This document shows, piece after piece, positions 44,328 to 54,700 of a stretch of 64,000 nt of DNA; position 1 is the first letter of the stretch; the number at the start of each line of letters is the position of its first letter. This DNA comes from Aquimarina spongiae (GTDB taxonomy: Bacteria > Bacteroidota > Bacteroidia > Flavobacteriales > Flavobacteriaceae): NCBI RefSeq assembly GCF_900141785.1, contig NZ_FQYP01000004.1:372001-436000 (forward strand), in the 5' to 3' direction. A program made the translations under genes and the position numbers. Below the pieces are notes generated by a model, which did no database searches, was not told the DNA's origin, and worked only from the letters and a program-made list of their open reading frames with translations.

Positions 44328-44738
44328 TTAATTTATATCCTGACAAAGCTCTATCAAAACCCCATTGGTGCTTTTGGGATGCAGAAAAGCAACTAGCTTG
44401 TTGTCTGCCCCACGTTTAGGAACTTTGTTAATGATCTGAAACCCTTCTTTTTCCAGTCTTTCTAACTCTTTTTCAATATCATCAACATCAAAAGCAATAT
44501 GATGAATACCTTCTCCTTTTTTGGAGATAAATTTTCCTATAGGGCCATCTTCATCGGTGCTTGCTAGTAGTTCAATTTTACTTTCTCCAACCTTAAAAAA
44601 AGAAGTGATTACCGCTTCACTTTCTACTGCTTCCTGCTTATAAGGAGCTACACCCAATAGTTGCTCATACAACGCATTGGCTTTGTCAATATCCTTTACG
44701 GCAATACCTAAATGTTCTATTTTATTAATGTGATTCAT
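44328..44738 (-). CDS. mce: Methylmalonyl-CoA epimerase
   Basis: A 136-residue vicinal-oxygen-chelate enzyme interconverting the two methylmalonyl-CoA epimers in propionyl-CoA metabolism. Metal ligands are visible as His9 (IEHLGIAV), the His in GIHHIAFDVDD (about 80) and Glu in GVLIELCQ (about 131). Length is typical of the family. It is divergent from rbfA; a near-consensus TACTTTTA is at 44762-44769 on the minus strand. Confidence 0.92.
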   Translation of the reverse strand: MNHINKIEHLGIAVKDIDKANALYEQLLGVAPYKQEAVESEAVITSFFKVGESKIELLASTDEDGPIGKFISKKGEGIHHIAFDVDDIEKELERLEKEGFQIINKVPKRGADNKLVAFLHPKSTNGVLIELCQDIN

Positions 44739-44780
44739 GATATACTTTTATCTCTATTCGGTAAAAGTACAATTAATATG

Positions 44781-44788
44781 TATTTTTG
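44781..44788 (+). promoter_or_regulatory. -7 promoter box of rbfA (very short leader)
   Basis: TATTTTTG, an exact TAnnTTTG match, ends five bases before the rbfA ATG. Transcription would begin at or within a base or two of the start codon, so the mRNA is probably leaderless. Confidence 0.5.
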
Positions 44789-44793
44789 CACCT

Positions 44794-45186
44794 ATGGAAA
44801 CAAACAGACAGAAAAAAATTGCTGGAGTATTGCAACGCGATGTAGCCGATGTAATACAACAAGCGTTACGTGATGCTGGGGTGAAGGGGATTTTGGTTTC
44901 CGTGACCAAGGTAAGTGTTACTACAGATCTTTCTATCGCAAAAGTATATATGAGTATCTTTCCTCATGAAGAGGGAGAAAATGTGCTGAAGGAAGTAAAT
45001 GCTGTAAAATCACAAATCAAACATCAGGTGGCATTGCGTACCAAAAATCAACTACGACGTATGCCAGAGATGTACTTTTTTATTGATGATTCTCTAGAAT
45101 ATATTTCTAATATAGAAAAAGCGGTAAAGGGAGAAGAAAATCCTATTCATAATCCAGATTTATTGGAAAGGCGTAAAAAGAAGTGA
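44794..45186 (+). CDS. rbfA: Ribosome-binding factor A
   Basis: A 130-residue KH-fold protein that helps 30S maturation. It has METNRQKKIAGVLQRDVADV at the start, VTKVSVTTDLSIAKVYMSIF in the core and RRMPEMYFFIDDSLEY near the end. The start is set by the -7 box. Its stop overlaps the next gene by four bases (GTGA). Confidence 0.95.
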   Translation: METNRQKKIAGVLQRDVADVIQQALRDAGVKGILVSVTKVSVTTDLSIAKVYMSIFPHEEGENVLKEVNAVKSQIKHQVALRTKNQLRRMPEMYFFIDDSLEYISNIEKAVKGEENPIHNPDLLERRKKK

Positions 45187-46385
45187 ATTTTTCGTACTAC
45201 ATCGCCAAGCGATATCTATTCTCCCCTGGTAGCAGCAATGCGATCAATATTATCACAATTATTGCAGCCACAGGGGTGGTTATAGGAGCGATGGCCTTGT
45301 TTTTGGTATTGTCAGGTTTTGCCGGGCTCAAAGATTTTAGCCTTCAGTTTTCGTCATATTTTGATCCCGATCTTAAGATTTTCCCAGCCAGTGGAAAAAC
45401 ATTCACTTTTGATGCTACCCAAAAAGAAAAATTAAAAGGTCTTGAGGAGGTCGCTTATTTTTCTGAAATAGTAGAAGAGCGGGTTTTTTTAGAATTTAGA
45501 GATAAGCAGAAAGCAGCCTTTATAAAAGGAGTAGACCAAAATTACAGTAATGTGATCCAAACCGACAGTATTATTGTGTATGGAGAATGGTTGACGAACA
45601 ACGACTTTCAGGTGGTCGCGGGTAACGGTATTAGCCGTGAATTAAGTATGACCGTCGAGCCAACCTATACCAATTTGTTGAGTATCTATGCTCCCAAACC
45701 TGGTAAAGGAATCCCCAATGATCCTTCCAAAGCATTTCGAGTAGAAAAGGTGGTAAATGTTGGGATTTATAGTGTAAATGAAGAGCTGGATAAAAAATAC
45801 ATTTTTGCAACTACAGGTCTTGCCAGAGCTTTGTTAGATCTTCCAAAAGATAAAGTTACGCATATAGAACTAAAACTAGCTACAGGAGCAGACGAGGCGT
45901 CACTTAGAGAAAAACTTTCTTCGATTTTTGGTCATGATGCGATTGTAAAAAACAGGGTGCAACTCAATGATACCCTGTATAAGATGTTGAACACAGAGAA
46001 TCTGGTCTCTTATTTGGTGATTACTCTTATTGCCATCATCGCCTTATTTAATGTTGCAGGGGCTATTATTATGATGATTATTGACAAAAAAGGGAATGCC
46101 AAAACGCTTTACAACATTGGGGCTACGGTGCCTATGATTCGAAAAATATTTTTATTTCAGGGATCGTTAATGACCGTACTTGGGGCGATCTTAGGATTGC
46201 TTCTAGGTTACATCCTTATTGTATTGCAACAGCAATTTGGCTTGTTGATGATTACGCCATCTTTGGCCTATCCAACCAAGATTACCGTAATGAGTTTTGT
46301 GGTAGTATTTCTTACCATAACCGTAATAGGGTTTATTGCCTCATTGCTAGCATCTAGTAGAATTAACTATGAGTTGGTGAGTTAA
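45183..46385 (+). CDS. FtsX/LolE-like ABC transporter permease
   Basis: A 400-residue inner-membrane permease read from a GTG coupled to rbfA. TM1 follows the start (NAINIITIIAATGVVIGAMALFLV region, about 20-45), then a large periplasmic MacB-like domain (50-270), and three C-terminal helices (LVITLIAIIALFNVAGAIIM; the stretch ending YILIVL; FVVVFLTITVIGFIASLLAS). This matches LolC/LolE-type lipoprotein-releasing permeases, which use a separate LolD ATPase; no ATPase gene is adjacent. The rbfA-lolE order is common in Bacteroidota. Confidence 0.88.
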   Translation: MNFSYYIAKRYLFSPGSSNAINIITIIAATGVVIGAMALFLVLSGFAGLKDFSLQFSSYFDPDLKIFPASGKTFTFDATQKEKLKGLEEVAYFSEIVEERVFLEFRDKQKAAFIKGVDQNYSNVIQTDSIIVYGEWLTNNDFQVVAGNGISRELSMTVEPTYTNLLSIYAPKPGKGIPNDPSKAFRVEKVVNVGIYSVNEELDKKYIFATTGLARALLDLPKDKVTHIELKLATGADEASLREKLSSIFGHDAIVKNRVQLNDTLYKMLNTENLVSYLVITLIAIIALFNVAGAIIMMIIDKKGNAKTLYNIGATVPMIRKIFLFQGSLMTVLGAILGLLLGYILIVLQQQFGLLMITPSLAYPTKITVMSFVVVFLTITVIGFIASLLASSRINYELVS

Positions 46386-46388
46386 TCT

Positions 46389-47381
46389 CTATACAAACTG
46401 ATATCCTGCAAATTTTTCCAAGACTTCGTCAAAAGCAGCAAAAACATCATCAGGATGATCACTGGTTACCATTTTAGTTCGATATTCTTTGAAGTGTGGA
46501 ATACCCTTGAAGTAATTGGTGTAGTGTCTTCGTGTTTCAAAAACGCCTAATTTTTCTCCTTTCCAATCGATAGACATTTGTAAGTGTCTACGTGCTGCTG
46601 CAACTCGCTCTTCAATGGTAGGTGGAGCTAGATGTTCTCCAGTTCTAAAAAAGTGCTTTACTTCTTTAAAAAACCAGGGGTATCCAATGCTGGCCCTACC
46701 GATCATGGCACCATCCAAACCGTATTGGTCTCTCATTTCTACGGCACGTTCTGGTGAGTCGACGTCCCCATTTCCAAACACGGGAATATGCATTCTGGGA
46801 TTGTTTTTTACCTCGGCAATGGGTTTCCAGTCGGCATTACCTTTATACATTTGGGCACGGGTACGACCGTGTATTGAAATGGCTTTACAACCCACATCTT
46901 GTAAACGTTCTGCTACTTCTACTATTCGAATAGAATCGTGATCCCAACCTAATCTTGTTTTTACCGTTACAGGTAATTTGGTGTGCTCTACCATAGCCTT
47001 GGTAAGCGATACCATAAGATCTATGTCTTTTAAGATTCCTGCTCCAGCGCCTTTGCTCACTACTTTTTTTACAGGGCAACCAAAATTGATATCGATAATA
47101 TCAGGTCCAGAAGCTTCTACGATCTCTACAGATTTAAGCATTGAATCCAGGTTGGCACCAAAGATTTGAATCCCAACAGGTCGTTCTTTTTCGTAGATAT
47201 CTAATTTCATGACACTCTTTGCAGCATCCCGAATGAGCCCTTCGCTCGAAATAAATTCGGTATATACCACATCAGCCCCTTGTTCTTTACACAAAGCACG
47301 AAATGGAGGATCGCTCACGTCTTCCATCGGCGCTAATAACAAAGGAAATTCTCCTACATCTATGTCTCCAATCTTAGCCAC
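46389..47381 (-). CDS. dusB: tRNA dihydrouridine synthase
   Basis: A 330-residue FMN enzyme reducing uridines in the tRNA D-loop. Markers are LLLAPMEDVSDPPFRALC near the N-terminus, the catalytic Cys in DINFGCPVKKV, TVKTRLGWD, ISIHGRTRAQMYKG and DGAMIGRASIGYPWFF. The start codon is GTG; a -7 box just upstream supports it. Its end is three bases from the convergent lolE-like gene. Confidence 0.93.
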   Translation of the reverse strand: MAKIGDIDVGEFPLLLAPMEDVSDPPFRALCKEQGADVVYTEFISSEGLIRDAAKSVMKLDIYEKERPVGIQIFGANLDSMLKSVEIVEASGPDIIDINFGCPVKKVVSKGAGAGILKDIDLMVSLTKAMVEHTKLPVTVKTRLGWDHDSIRIVEVAERLQDVGCKAISIHGRTRAQMYKGNADWKPIAEVKNNPRMHIPVFGNGDVDSPERAVEMRDQYGLDGAMIGRASIGYPWFFKEVKHFFRTGEHLAPPTIEERVAAARRHLQMSIDWKGEKLGVFETRRHYTNYFKGIPHFKEYRTKMVTSDHPDDVFAAFDEVLEKFAGYQFV

Positions 47382-47400
47382 GGCAACTATTAATTTTTGG

Positions 47401-47408
47401 CAAAAATA
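47401..47408 (-). promoter_or_regulatory. -7 promoter box of dusB
   Basis: TATTTTTG on the minus strand, 19 bases upstream of the GTG start, a spacing like that of the other promoters listed here. It supports the GTG as the true start. Confidence 0.5.
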
Positions 47409-47494
47409 CGAATTATAATAGACCTAAGAATTGAAGCAAAGAATATCTAGGGCAAAAATACCGTGAGAGATGATATAAACCTTCTAAAATCAAT

Positions 47495-47502
47495 TATATT
47501 TG
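47495..47502 (+). promoter_or_regulatory. -7 promoter box upstream of the lepA leader
   Basis: TATATTTG fits TAnnTTTG exactly. Transcription should start near 47509-47512, leaving a leader of about 110 bases that contains the structured element below. Confidence 0.5.
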
Positions 47503-47526
47503 CAAGTCATTAACAGTGTGAAAATT

Positions 47527-47598
47527 GCGTGAGGGATAGTAGCAAGCTACCCTGTAGCGCGGATAGCCCGACCTGTAATGAAATGGAAGGGCACGCCC
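47527..47598 (+). ncRNA. Structured 5' leader of lepA
   Basis: An outer stem GCGTG (47527-47531) pairs with CACGC (47592-47596). Inside, AGGG and TAG pair with CTA and CCCT around a small loop, CGG pairs with CCG near ATAGC, and GCCC pairs with GGGC. The phrase AGCGCGGATAGCCCGACC resembles a conserved intergenic RNA motif of flavobacteria that I associate, from memory and without certainty, with the Flavo-1 class. It ends 22 bases before the lepA ATG, so it could control lepA translation. Confidence 0.5.
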
Positions 47599-47620
47599 AA
47601 AACCTATTTGAGAAAGAAGA

Positions 47621-49417
47621 ATGAAGCATATTAGAAACTTTTGTATTATAGCGCATATCGACCATGGTAAAAGTACATTGGCAGATCGATTATTGGATTA
47701 TACCGGTTCGGTAACTGCTCGTGAGGCACAGGCTCAGTTGTTAGATAGCATGGATTTGGAGCGAGAGCGTGGAATCACTATAAAAAGTCACGCGATACAA
47801 ATGGAGTATACTTATAAAGGTGAACAATATATATTGAATCTTATCGATACTCCTGGTCATGTGGATTTCTCTTATGAGGTTTCTCGATCTATTGCTGCCT
47901 GCGAAGGAGCGTTGTTGGTCGTAGATGCTGCACAAAGTATACAGGCTCAGACCATTTCTAACCTGTATTTGGCTCTGGAGAATGATCTGGAAATTATACC
48001 CGTACTTAATAAAGTGGATTTACCTAGTGCTAATCCAGAAGAGGTAACCGATGATATTGTGGATTTGTTAGGATGTGATGCTGAAGAGGTAATCCCGGCC
48101 AGTGCAAAAACTGGTATTGGGATCGAAGAGATTTTGGAAGCGGTAATCGAACGCATACCTGCCCCAGAAGGAAACCCTGAAGAACCATTACAAGCACTAA
48201 TTTTTGATTCGGTGTACAATCCTTTTAGAGGAGTAGAAACTTATTTTAGGGTAGTTAACGGAGAAATCAAGAAAGGACAACAGATTAAATTTGTTGCAAC
48301 GGGCAAGAACTACTTTGCAGACGAAATAGGAACGTTAAAGTTGAATCAGGTTCCTAAACAAGTTATAAAAACGGGTGATGTAGGATATCTGATTACAGGA
48401 ATTAAAGACGCAAGGGAGGTAAAGGTAGGAGATACAGTTACCGATGCCAAAGTACCTACTCAAAATGCGATTGAAGGATTTGAGGATGTAAAACCAATGG
48501 TATTTGCAGGGATTTATCCAGTAGATACTGAAGATTATGAAGAGCTTCGCGCTTCTATGGAGAAACTACAGCTTAATGATGCCTCGCTGGTATTTACGCC
48601 AGAGAGTTCTGCAGCTTTGGGGTTTGGGTTTCGATGTGGATTCCTGGGGATGTTACACATGGAAATTATCCAGGAACGACTAGAGCGAGAATTTAATATG
48701 ACCGTAATTACTACGGTTCCTAACGTATCTTATCATGCGTTTACCAATAAAGAACCAGATGAGGTAATTATTGTAAATAACCCTTCGGATTTACCCGACC
48801 CTTCAAAAATGAATCGGGTAGAGGAGCCTTTTATTAAAGCTTCGATTATTACCAAAGCAGACTTTGTTGGTCCGGTAATGTCATTGTGTATTGAAAAAAG
48901 AGGACAGATTACCAATCAAACCTATCTTACACCAGAACGTGTTGAGCTGACTTTTGATATGCCTTTGGCAGAGATCGTTTTTGATTTTTATGATCGTTTA
49001 AAAACCGTTTCCAAAGGGTATGCTTCTTTTGATTATGCTCCTATTGGTCTAAGAGCGTCAAAACTGGTGAAGGTAGATGTACTTTTAAATGCAAATACGG
49101 TAGATGCGCTTTCTGCACTATTGCATCAGGATAACGCATATGATATTGGTAAGAAAATGTGCGAAAAACTGAAGGAACTCATCCCAAGACAGCAGTTTGA
49201 TATTCCTATCCAGGCAGCTATTGGCGCTAAAATTATTGCTCGAGAAACCGTGAAGGCGCTTCGAAAAGATGTTACTGCCAAGTGTTATGGCGGAGATATT
49301 TCTCGTAAAAGAAAATTACTTGAAAAACAGAAGAAGGGTAAAAAGCGTATGCGTCAGGTAGGTAATGTAGAAATTCCTCAGGAAGCGTTTATGGCCGTAC
49401 TGAAGTTGAATGACTAA
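47621..49417 (+). CDS. lepA: Elongation factor 4 (back-translocase)
   Basis: A 598-residue translational GTPase. G1 is [15 protein letters not shown] (12-26), the switch [13 protein letters not shown]3 DTPGHVDF and G4 NKVD. Domains II, III, V and the LepA-specific C-terminal domain end with [19 protein letters not shown] and [15 protein letters not shown]4 remobilises stalled ribosomes and is membrane-stored under normal conditions. It is preceded by the structured leader. Confidence 0.97.
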   Translation: MKHIRNFCIIAHIDHGKSTLADRLLDYTGSVTAREAQAQLLDSMDLERERGITIKSHAIQMEYTYKGEQYILNLIDTPGHVDFSYEVSRSIAACEGALLVVDAAQSIQAQTISNLYLALENDLEIIPVLNKVDLPSANPEEVTDDIVDLLGCDAEEVIPASAKTGIGIEEILEAVIERIPAPEGNPEEPLQALIFDSVYNPFRGVETYFRVVNGEIKKGQQIKFVATGKNYFADEIGTLKLNQVPKQVIKTGDVGYLITGIKDAREVKVGDTVTDAKVPTQNAIEGFEDVKPMVFAGIYPVDTEDYEELRASMEKLQLNDASLVFTPESSAALGFGFRCGFLGMLHMEIIQERLEREFNMTVITTVPNVSYHAFTNKEPDEVIIVNNPSDLPDPSKMNRVEEPFIKASIITKADFVGPVMSLCIEKRGQITNQTYLTPERVELTFDMPLAEIVFDFYDRLKTVSKGYASFDYAPIGLRASKLVKVDVLLNANTVDALSALLHQDNAYDIGKKMCEKLKELIPRQQFDIPIQAAIGAKIIARETVKALRKDVTAKCYGGDISRKRKLLEKQKKGKKRMRQVGNVEIPQEAFMAVLKLND

Positions 49418-49652
49418 CCAGTCATAGACCTAAACTAGAAATATACTTGTAAGAAACAGACTTCTTTTTATTTCAGTCAAAAGAGGTTTAAGTGCAATTT
49501 TATTCGCTGAAATACTCATTTTTTCTAAAAAATTTGTATCTTGCGGTCGGTAAACCCCTAGACCTAAGTAATTTGTAGCGATGCGTATGATTTACTGCTA
49601 TATCATAAAGTAGCCATTTGTACGTTATCACTATTGCACTAAACTAACAACT
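49418..49652. other. Gap after lepA with possible weak terminator
   Basis: ACTTCTTTT and AAAAGAGGT form a weak A/T-rich hairpin near 49468-49495. A near-consensus -7 box, TATCTTGC, is at about 49537-49544 and could drive the short frame that follows. No other gene is supportable. Confidence 0.35.
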
Positions 49653-49733
49653 ATGCAAAATTTTTCGCCTACCCGTATTCCTATTTATGTGTATTTCTTT
49701 GCTATTGCCGTTGTGCTGGCGTGTTTGTCGTAA
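49653..49733 (+). CDS. Possible 26-residue membrane peptide
   Basis: The frame reads MQNFSPTRIPIYVYFFAIAV and ends VLACLS: a short polar start and a single transmembrane helix. It lies between convergent lepA and the HAD gene with a promoter-like box about 110 bases upstream. Size and composition fit small membrane peptides, but homologues were not checked. Confidence 0.35.
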   Translation: MQNFSPTRIPIYVYFFAIAVVLACLS

Positions 49734-49794
49734 AGAATAAAACATTATTTTAGTTCAGCAGATTTCTGCTTTTATCCATCAATAACCCAACAGT

Positions 49795-50616
49795 TTATAC
49801 TCGGGTTGCAAGTTTTTTGTCGTTGATCATTTTTGATAAAATGTATTCAACTCCATTATCATTATTACTCTTTGTGGTGTAATTAGCAACTTCTTTTACG
49901 TTGGGGTGTGCGTTTTCCATGGCAAAGCTGTATTGTGCACGTGTCATCATCTCTAGATCATTATTATAATCTCCAAAAACCAGTGTTTCTTGGGTAGAGA
50001 TCTGATATTTTTCCTGTAATTGCTGCAGCGCATGGCCTTTGTTTGCCAAATTATGAGACAGATCCAACCAAATTTCTCCAGACACTTTTACTTTTAGCTT
50101 GTCTTCTAAATGTTTTAAGGCTGGATACAGATATTTTTCGGATCCTTTTTGATTACAAATTGCAATTTTGAGGTATTTATCATTGGTAACTTCTGCCAGG
50201 TTTTCTACAATTTCATAACGTCCATAATATTCTGAAAACATATCTACAAAGTCTTGTCCGTAGTCTTCGATGTATCCTTTTTTTCGGCCACAAAGAATCA
50301 CCTGAGAGCCTTTCAAAGTTCTGGCAATTTCCAGTAGCTCCAAATAGGTTTCCCGATCAATTTCGGTGGTTTGAAGCTCTTTGTTTTGTCTCATAGTAAG
50401 TGCTCCATTCTCTGCAATAACATAGATATCATCTTTGATAGGTTTTAGCTTATCGATAATGCTATAATATTGTCTTCCGCTTGCGGCAACAAAGGTTACT
50501 CCGAGTGCATTAAGCTCTTCAAAAAGTTCGAAAAAATGACGACTTACTTCTCCTTTAGAATTGAGTAGTGTTCCGTCCATGTCAGTAGCGACTAATTTAA
50601 TCTGTGATAAATCCAT
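49795..50616 (-). CDS. Cof-type HAD-superfamily phosphatase
   Basis: A 273-residue HAD hydrolase of the Cof/YidA (subclass IIB) group. The nucleophile motif DMDGTLLNSKGE is at 12-23, ASGRQY is motif II, the cap domain lies between 90 and 190, and the metal motif is VFGDYNNDLEMM. Such enzymes dephosphorylate sugar phosphates or pyridoxal phosphate; the specific substrate is unknown. Confidence 0.9.
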   Translation of the reverse strand: MDLSQIKLVATDMDGTLLNSKGEVSRHFFELFEELNALGVTFVAASGRQYYSIIDKLKPIKDDIYVIAENGALTMRQNKELQTTEIDRETYLELLEIARTLKGSQVILCGRKKGYIEDYGQDFVDMFSEYYGRYEIVENLAEVTNDKYLKIAICNQKGSEKYLYPALKHLEDKLKVKVSGEIWLDLSHNLANKGHALQQLQEKYQISTQETLVFGDYNNDLEMMTRAQYSFAMENAHPNVKEVANYTTKSNNDNGVEYILSKMINDKKLATRV

Positions 50617-50757
50617 AACAATTGTAGTTTCCTAGGTTAAAGGTATAAGAGTTTGTGCTAAAACTAGGGCTATTTATGTGAAGATAATATTAATTTAGCC
50701 GAAAAGCGGTATTTTAGAACAGTTTGGTAAGCTGCAAGGGACCAACAACAAATAAAT

Positions 50758-51180
50758 ATGAAATTCTTCCAAAAAGAAATACGACTACAACCATATCCCA
50801 GAGGGTTTCACTTAATCACTCGAGAAATAGAAGCCTTGTTTCCTGAGTTGAAAGAAATACAAATTGGTCAGTTGCAGGTATTTATTAAGCATACTTCAGC
50901 GAGTCTTACGATCAATGAAAATGCAGATCCTACAGTACGACAAGATTTTGAAAGTCATATGAATGTGATGGTGCCCGAAGACGCTCCGTATTACATCCAT
51001 ACCTACGAAGGTCCAGATGACATGCCTGCGCATATTAAAGCTTCGCTAATGGGAACCTCGGTGCAAATACCGGTTACTAAAGGAAGGTTAAATTTGGGAA
51101 CCTGGCAAGGAGTTTACCTATGTGAACATCGGGATTATGGAGGTGCCAGAAAGTTGGTGTTGACCGTGTTTGGGTCCTAA
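50758..51180 (+). CDS. YjbQ family protein (secondary thiamine-phosphate synthase-like)
   Basis: A 140-residue single-domain protein of the YjbQ/UPF0047 family: LQVFIKHTSASLTINENADP (with conserved His and the Thr/Ser patch), FESHMNVMVPEDA, HIKASLMGTSVQIPV and CEHRDYGGARKLVLTVFG. Weak thiamine-phosphate synthase activity is known for some homologues; the natural role is unsettled. It is isolated between two divergent or convergent neighbours. Confidence 0.92.
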   Translation: MKFFQKEIRLQPYPRGFHLITREIEALFPELKEIQIGQLQVFIKHTSASLTINENADPTVRQDFESHMNVMVPEDAPYYIHTYEGPDDMPAHIKASLMGTSVQIPVTKGRLNLGTWQGVYLCEHRDYGGARKLVLTVFGS

Positions 51181-51247
51181 AAGAAATTAGAATATCAAGC
51201 TTATCGAATCATAAACTTTACCATCCGATAAGCCTAATTTCTATATA

Positions 51248-51691
51248 TTAATCAAACCATTGTGCCCATGGAATTCTGGATAACATTAGAATCCAAGCCA
51301 GGGTATAAAAAATGGCTAGCATTTTGAACTTTGGAGTAGAGGTCAATTTCTTTTTGTGCTTAGAATACCCTACGGTAATAAAAGTAATCATGAGAATCAT
51401 GGTTAGCGGATGCTCTACATTATACAATCTTAACGTAGAATCTTTCATGATTTCTCCCATACCATGTGTTCCTGAAAACCACACGACAAGAGGAGATAAA
51501 AAGAAAATCACAATTCCGATCAGTAGTTGAATGTGTGACACAATAAGAGCAAATAAAGAAACTCTAAAATCTTTGGGTGCATACTCTCTCTTGGTAAAGA
51601 AACCGATTAAGGCATTTATAGTAGCCAAAGTAACGATTAATAGTACCAGATACGCCCAATAAGAGTGAACAATTTGAATAGCTTCGTACAT
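51248..51691 (-). CDS. Four-helix membrane protein, cytochrome b561-like layout
   Basis: A 147-residue protein with four transmembrane helices (WAYLVLLIVTLATINALIGF; LFALIVSHIQLLIGIVIFFL; the stretch LTMILMITFITVGY; MLAIFYTLAWILML). It has conserved-looking His residues at 9 (VHSYW), 53 (SHIQ) and 94 (EHPLT), which could coordinate heme as in b561-type proteins. Homologues in flavobacteria are usually left unnamed. Heme binding is inference. Confidence 0.7.
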   Translation of the reverse strand: MYEAIQIVHSYWAYLVLLIVTLATINALIGFFTKREYAPKDFRVSLFALIVSHIQLLIGIVIFFLSPLVVWFSGTHGMGEIMKDSTLRLYNVEHPLTMILMITFITVGYSKHKKKLTSTPKFKMLAIFYTLAWILMLSRIPWAQWFD

Positions 51692-51740
51692 AGTGAAGTG
51701 TTTATGTGTTTCGTTTTTTCAAAGGTAACTATAAAGAATA

Positions 51741-51773
51741 AAAAAACCTCATTCTATCAGAATGAGGTTTTTT
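51741..51773 (-). terminator. Terminator of the Oar-type receptor gene
   Basis: AAAAAACCTCATTCT pairs perfectly with AGAATGAGGTTTTTT around ATC, a very stable hairpin with T-tracts on both strands. It lies 20 bases after the receptor stop. Confidence 0.85.
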
Positions 51774-51792
51774 GGTTGGTATGAGTTACAGA

Positions 51793-54700
51793 TTAGTTAA
51801 ATAAGTAACGTAATCCGATTTGCATTTGCCATCTAGAAGATTGATTTCCGAAGTCATCAATTTGCTCTACGTCGTCAATTACGTTTTCGTTTAATTGGAA
51901 AGTAGGCACATTGTTTCCGTCGATATCAACGATATCTAATAAGTTTACTTCACTAGAGATAAACTTTCTAACTCCCCACTCCTTGTTTAAGAAGTTTCCA
52001 AAGTTTAAGATATCAGCAGTTAATTGTAAACCATGTCTGTTTTCTCCAACTTGAATAGAGAAATCTTGTACGAATCTTAAGTCGAAGATGTGGTTCCATG
52101 GTCCTCTGTCACCATTTCTTTCAGCATAATCTCCTCTTCTTTCGCTTAGGTAATCATCGTTTTCGATATAGTTGTTAAACGCTTCCCACTGTGCAGCTTG
52201 CTCTGCAGCTGTACCATCAAATTGGATTTCGCTAGCGTCTCTTGGTACGTAGATTAATGCACCATCATCAAAATCATCGTTAAGTACTAATTCGTTATTC
52301 TCATTTCCGTAAGTGTAAGAGAATGGACGAGACTGAGTTGCTTCATATACCAAACCAAGAGTAGTTTTGATATTTTCTGTCCATTTGAACTCATAAGAAA
52401 TATTACTGATGATTCTGTGTCCAGCAGAGAAATCAGAACGGGTTAACGGTTGTCTAGCGTTTTTACCATTTACGGTTACCTGGTTGTTCCACTGAGAACT
52501 GTTCTGAGATGAAGTAGCATCAAAGATGTTTTCAGAATCACCATAAGAGTAAGAGAAACTTCCTTGGAAACCATTATCGAATGGTTTTGTTAATGTAAAA
52601 GAAGCATTCCATGAATACCCTTCTCCGGTGTTAGAAGCTAAGTAGATTCCAGAACCGTAAGTTGAATCGATACGATCAAACAGGTTGTATCTTGGTCTGT
52701 TATCAGGACCATTATTAAGTGTTTCTGAAGCTTCTCTGATGTTTAAGTTTTCGTACTGCAACTGAGTAATGTTGTCTTGGTAAAGAAGGTCTGCAGAAGC
52801 AATAAGTCCCCACCAAGGTAATTTTTGATCTACAGCGATGTTGTACTTCATGATCTGTGGTAACTTAGTATCAGGAGCAAACAAGTCAATTTGTCCACCT
52901 ACATCACCAGAACCAGGAGTTAAGTGTCTTGGCTGTGTATTTACATCTGGGTTAAAGAAGATAGGATCGTTAAAATCTCTTGCATCACTTACCCCTTGAG
53001 TAATACCATTGTTGTTATATGTTCCACCAGCCCATACTAATGGTACTCGAGAAGTAAAGATACCTAGACCACCACGAAGTTGTGTAGTTCTGTCTCCGTT
53101 TACATCCCAGTTGAAACCAATTCTAGGAGCGATATGTGCTCTCGATCTGATCGCTTTTCCTACTCTAGCACCCTGAAGATCTTTTCCAGCTGCTTCAAGA
53201 AGGGCTACAGTTCTTGTATTAAAGTCTTCGTTTACTAATCCGTCATCCCACATTGGAATATCCACACGTAAACCAGCAGTTAATTTGAAGTTATCTGTCA
53301 TTTGTACTTCATCCTGAACGTAGAATCCAAGAACAAGACGATCAAATTCTGCAGCTCCAGTAGACTCATCACCTATACCACCACCTGGAAGTAGTGAGTA
53401 GTTGTAGTCGTAACGGCTAACCTCTTCGTTGTTTAAGAAGGCATCTACACCTGTAGTTCCTGCACCACTATTGTCAAAGTATCTGTAACGTCCAAAGTTA
53501 TTTCTGAAGAATAAGTTCTTTGTAGAAGCAAATTCGTTTTGAGTACCAATAGTAATCGTATGTCTTCCGGAGAAGATACTAAAGTTGTTTGCGAATGTAA
53601 ATACATCCTGATCAAGAAGGTTTGCAGTACTGAAACGCTCTGCACCAAAGTTAATTCCTCCGTCTCCATCATCTAAGAAAACAGTTGGGAATGGGTCACC
53701 ATCAGGATCACGGTCATCTCTTACCAAAGAGTATCCTAAGATTAAGTTGTTAGAGAATTTATCTCCAATAGTAGAGTTCCACTCCAAAGTAGTTGTATTT
53801 GCAACACTTTCGAATAATTCAGACCCATTGGTAAAGTTAATAGTACCGTTGCTAGATCCTCTTCCTTCTAAGTTTTCAGACTTCACGTAGTTGTTCTTGA
53901 TGAAGATCTGGTTGTTGTCATCAATGTTCCAGTCTAAACGAATGGTAAATGTATTACCTAATAGAGTAGAAGCATTGTTGTCAAATGTTCCAATATCGTA
54001 GTTGTAACGACTTAATATTGTTTGTCTTAAGTTGGCAAGATCTTGTGCAGAAGAGTTACCTCTATAGTTCGAGATGTTGAAAGGAGCAGGAGTTTCGTTG
54101 TCTATTCTCTCGTAGTTTGCAAAGAAGAATAATTTATCCTTGATGATCGGTCCACCAACTCTCATACCATAAGTAAGCGCAGTAAACTCATCAGTTTTTT
54201 CTCTTTCTTCGCCTTCTTCAAGTAAATCAACAGGCGTTTTACCTACTAAATCTTCATTTTTGAAGAAGGTATAGGCAGAAGCTTGCCATTGGTTAGATCC
54301 AGAACGAGTAATCGCGTTGATCGCACCTCCAGCAAAACCTGATTGTCTTACGTCAAATGGAGCAACATTAATCTGGAAAGTTTCAATCGCGTCGATAGAG
54401 AAAGGGTTGATTCCCGTTTGTCCACCATTCGTTCCCGAACCTGCAAGACCAAAAACGTCATTGTTTACAGCACCATCAATATAGATACCATTGAAACGGT
54501 TGTTTTGACCAGCAATAGAAACAGAGAAACCGTCATTTCCTTCAGTCAACTGAGCCTGAGGAGTTACTCTCACAAATTCTGCAATCGCTCTAGATGTGTT
54601 AGGTAAGGTGTTAATCTCACGCTGTGTTACTGTAGTTTCGGCTCCGGTTTTTCCAGAATCGAAAACACCATCACGAGTCGCAGTGATCACCACTTCTTCT

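Noticed and set aside
51196..51240. GCTTATCG/CGATAAGC inverted pair after yjbQ as a terminator
   Set aside because: The loop is about 19 bases and no T-run follows, so it is too weak to list as a terminator.
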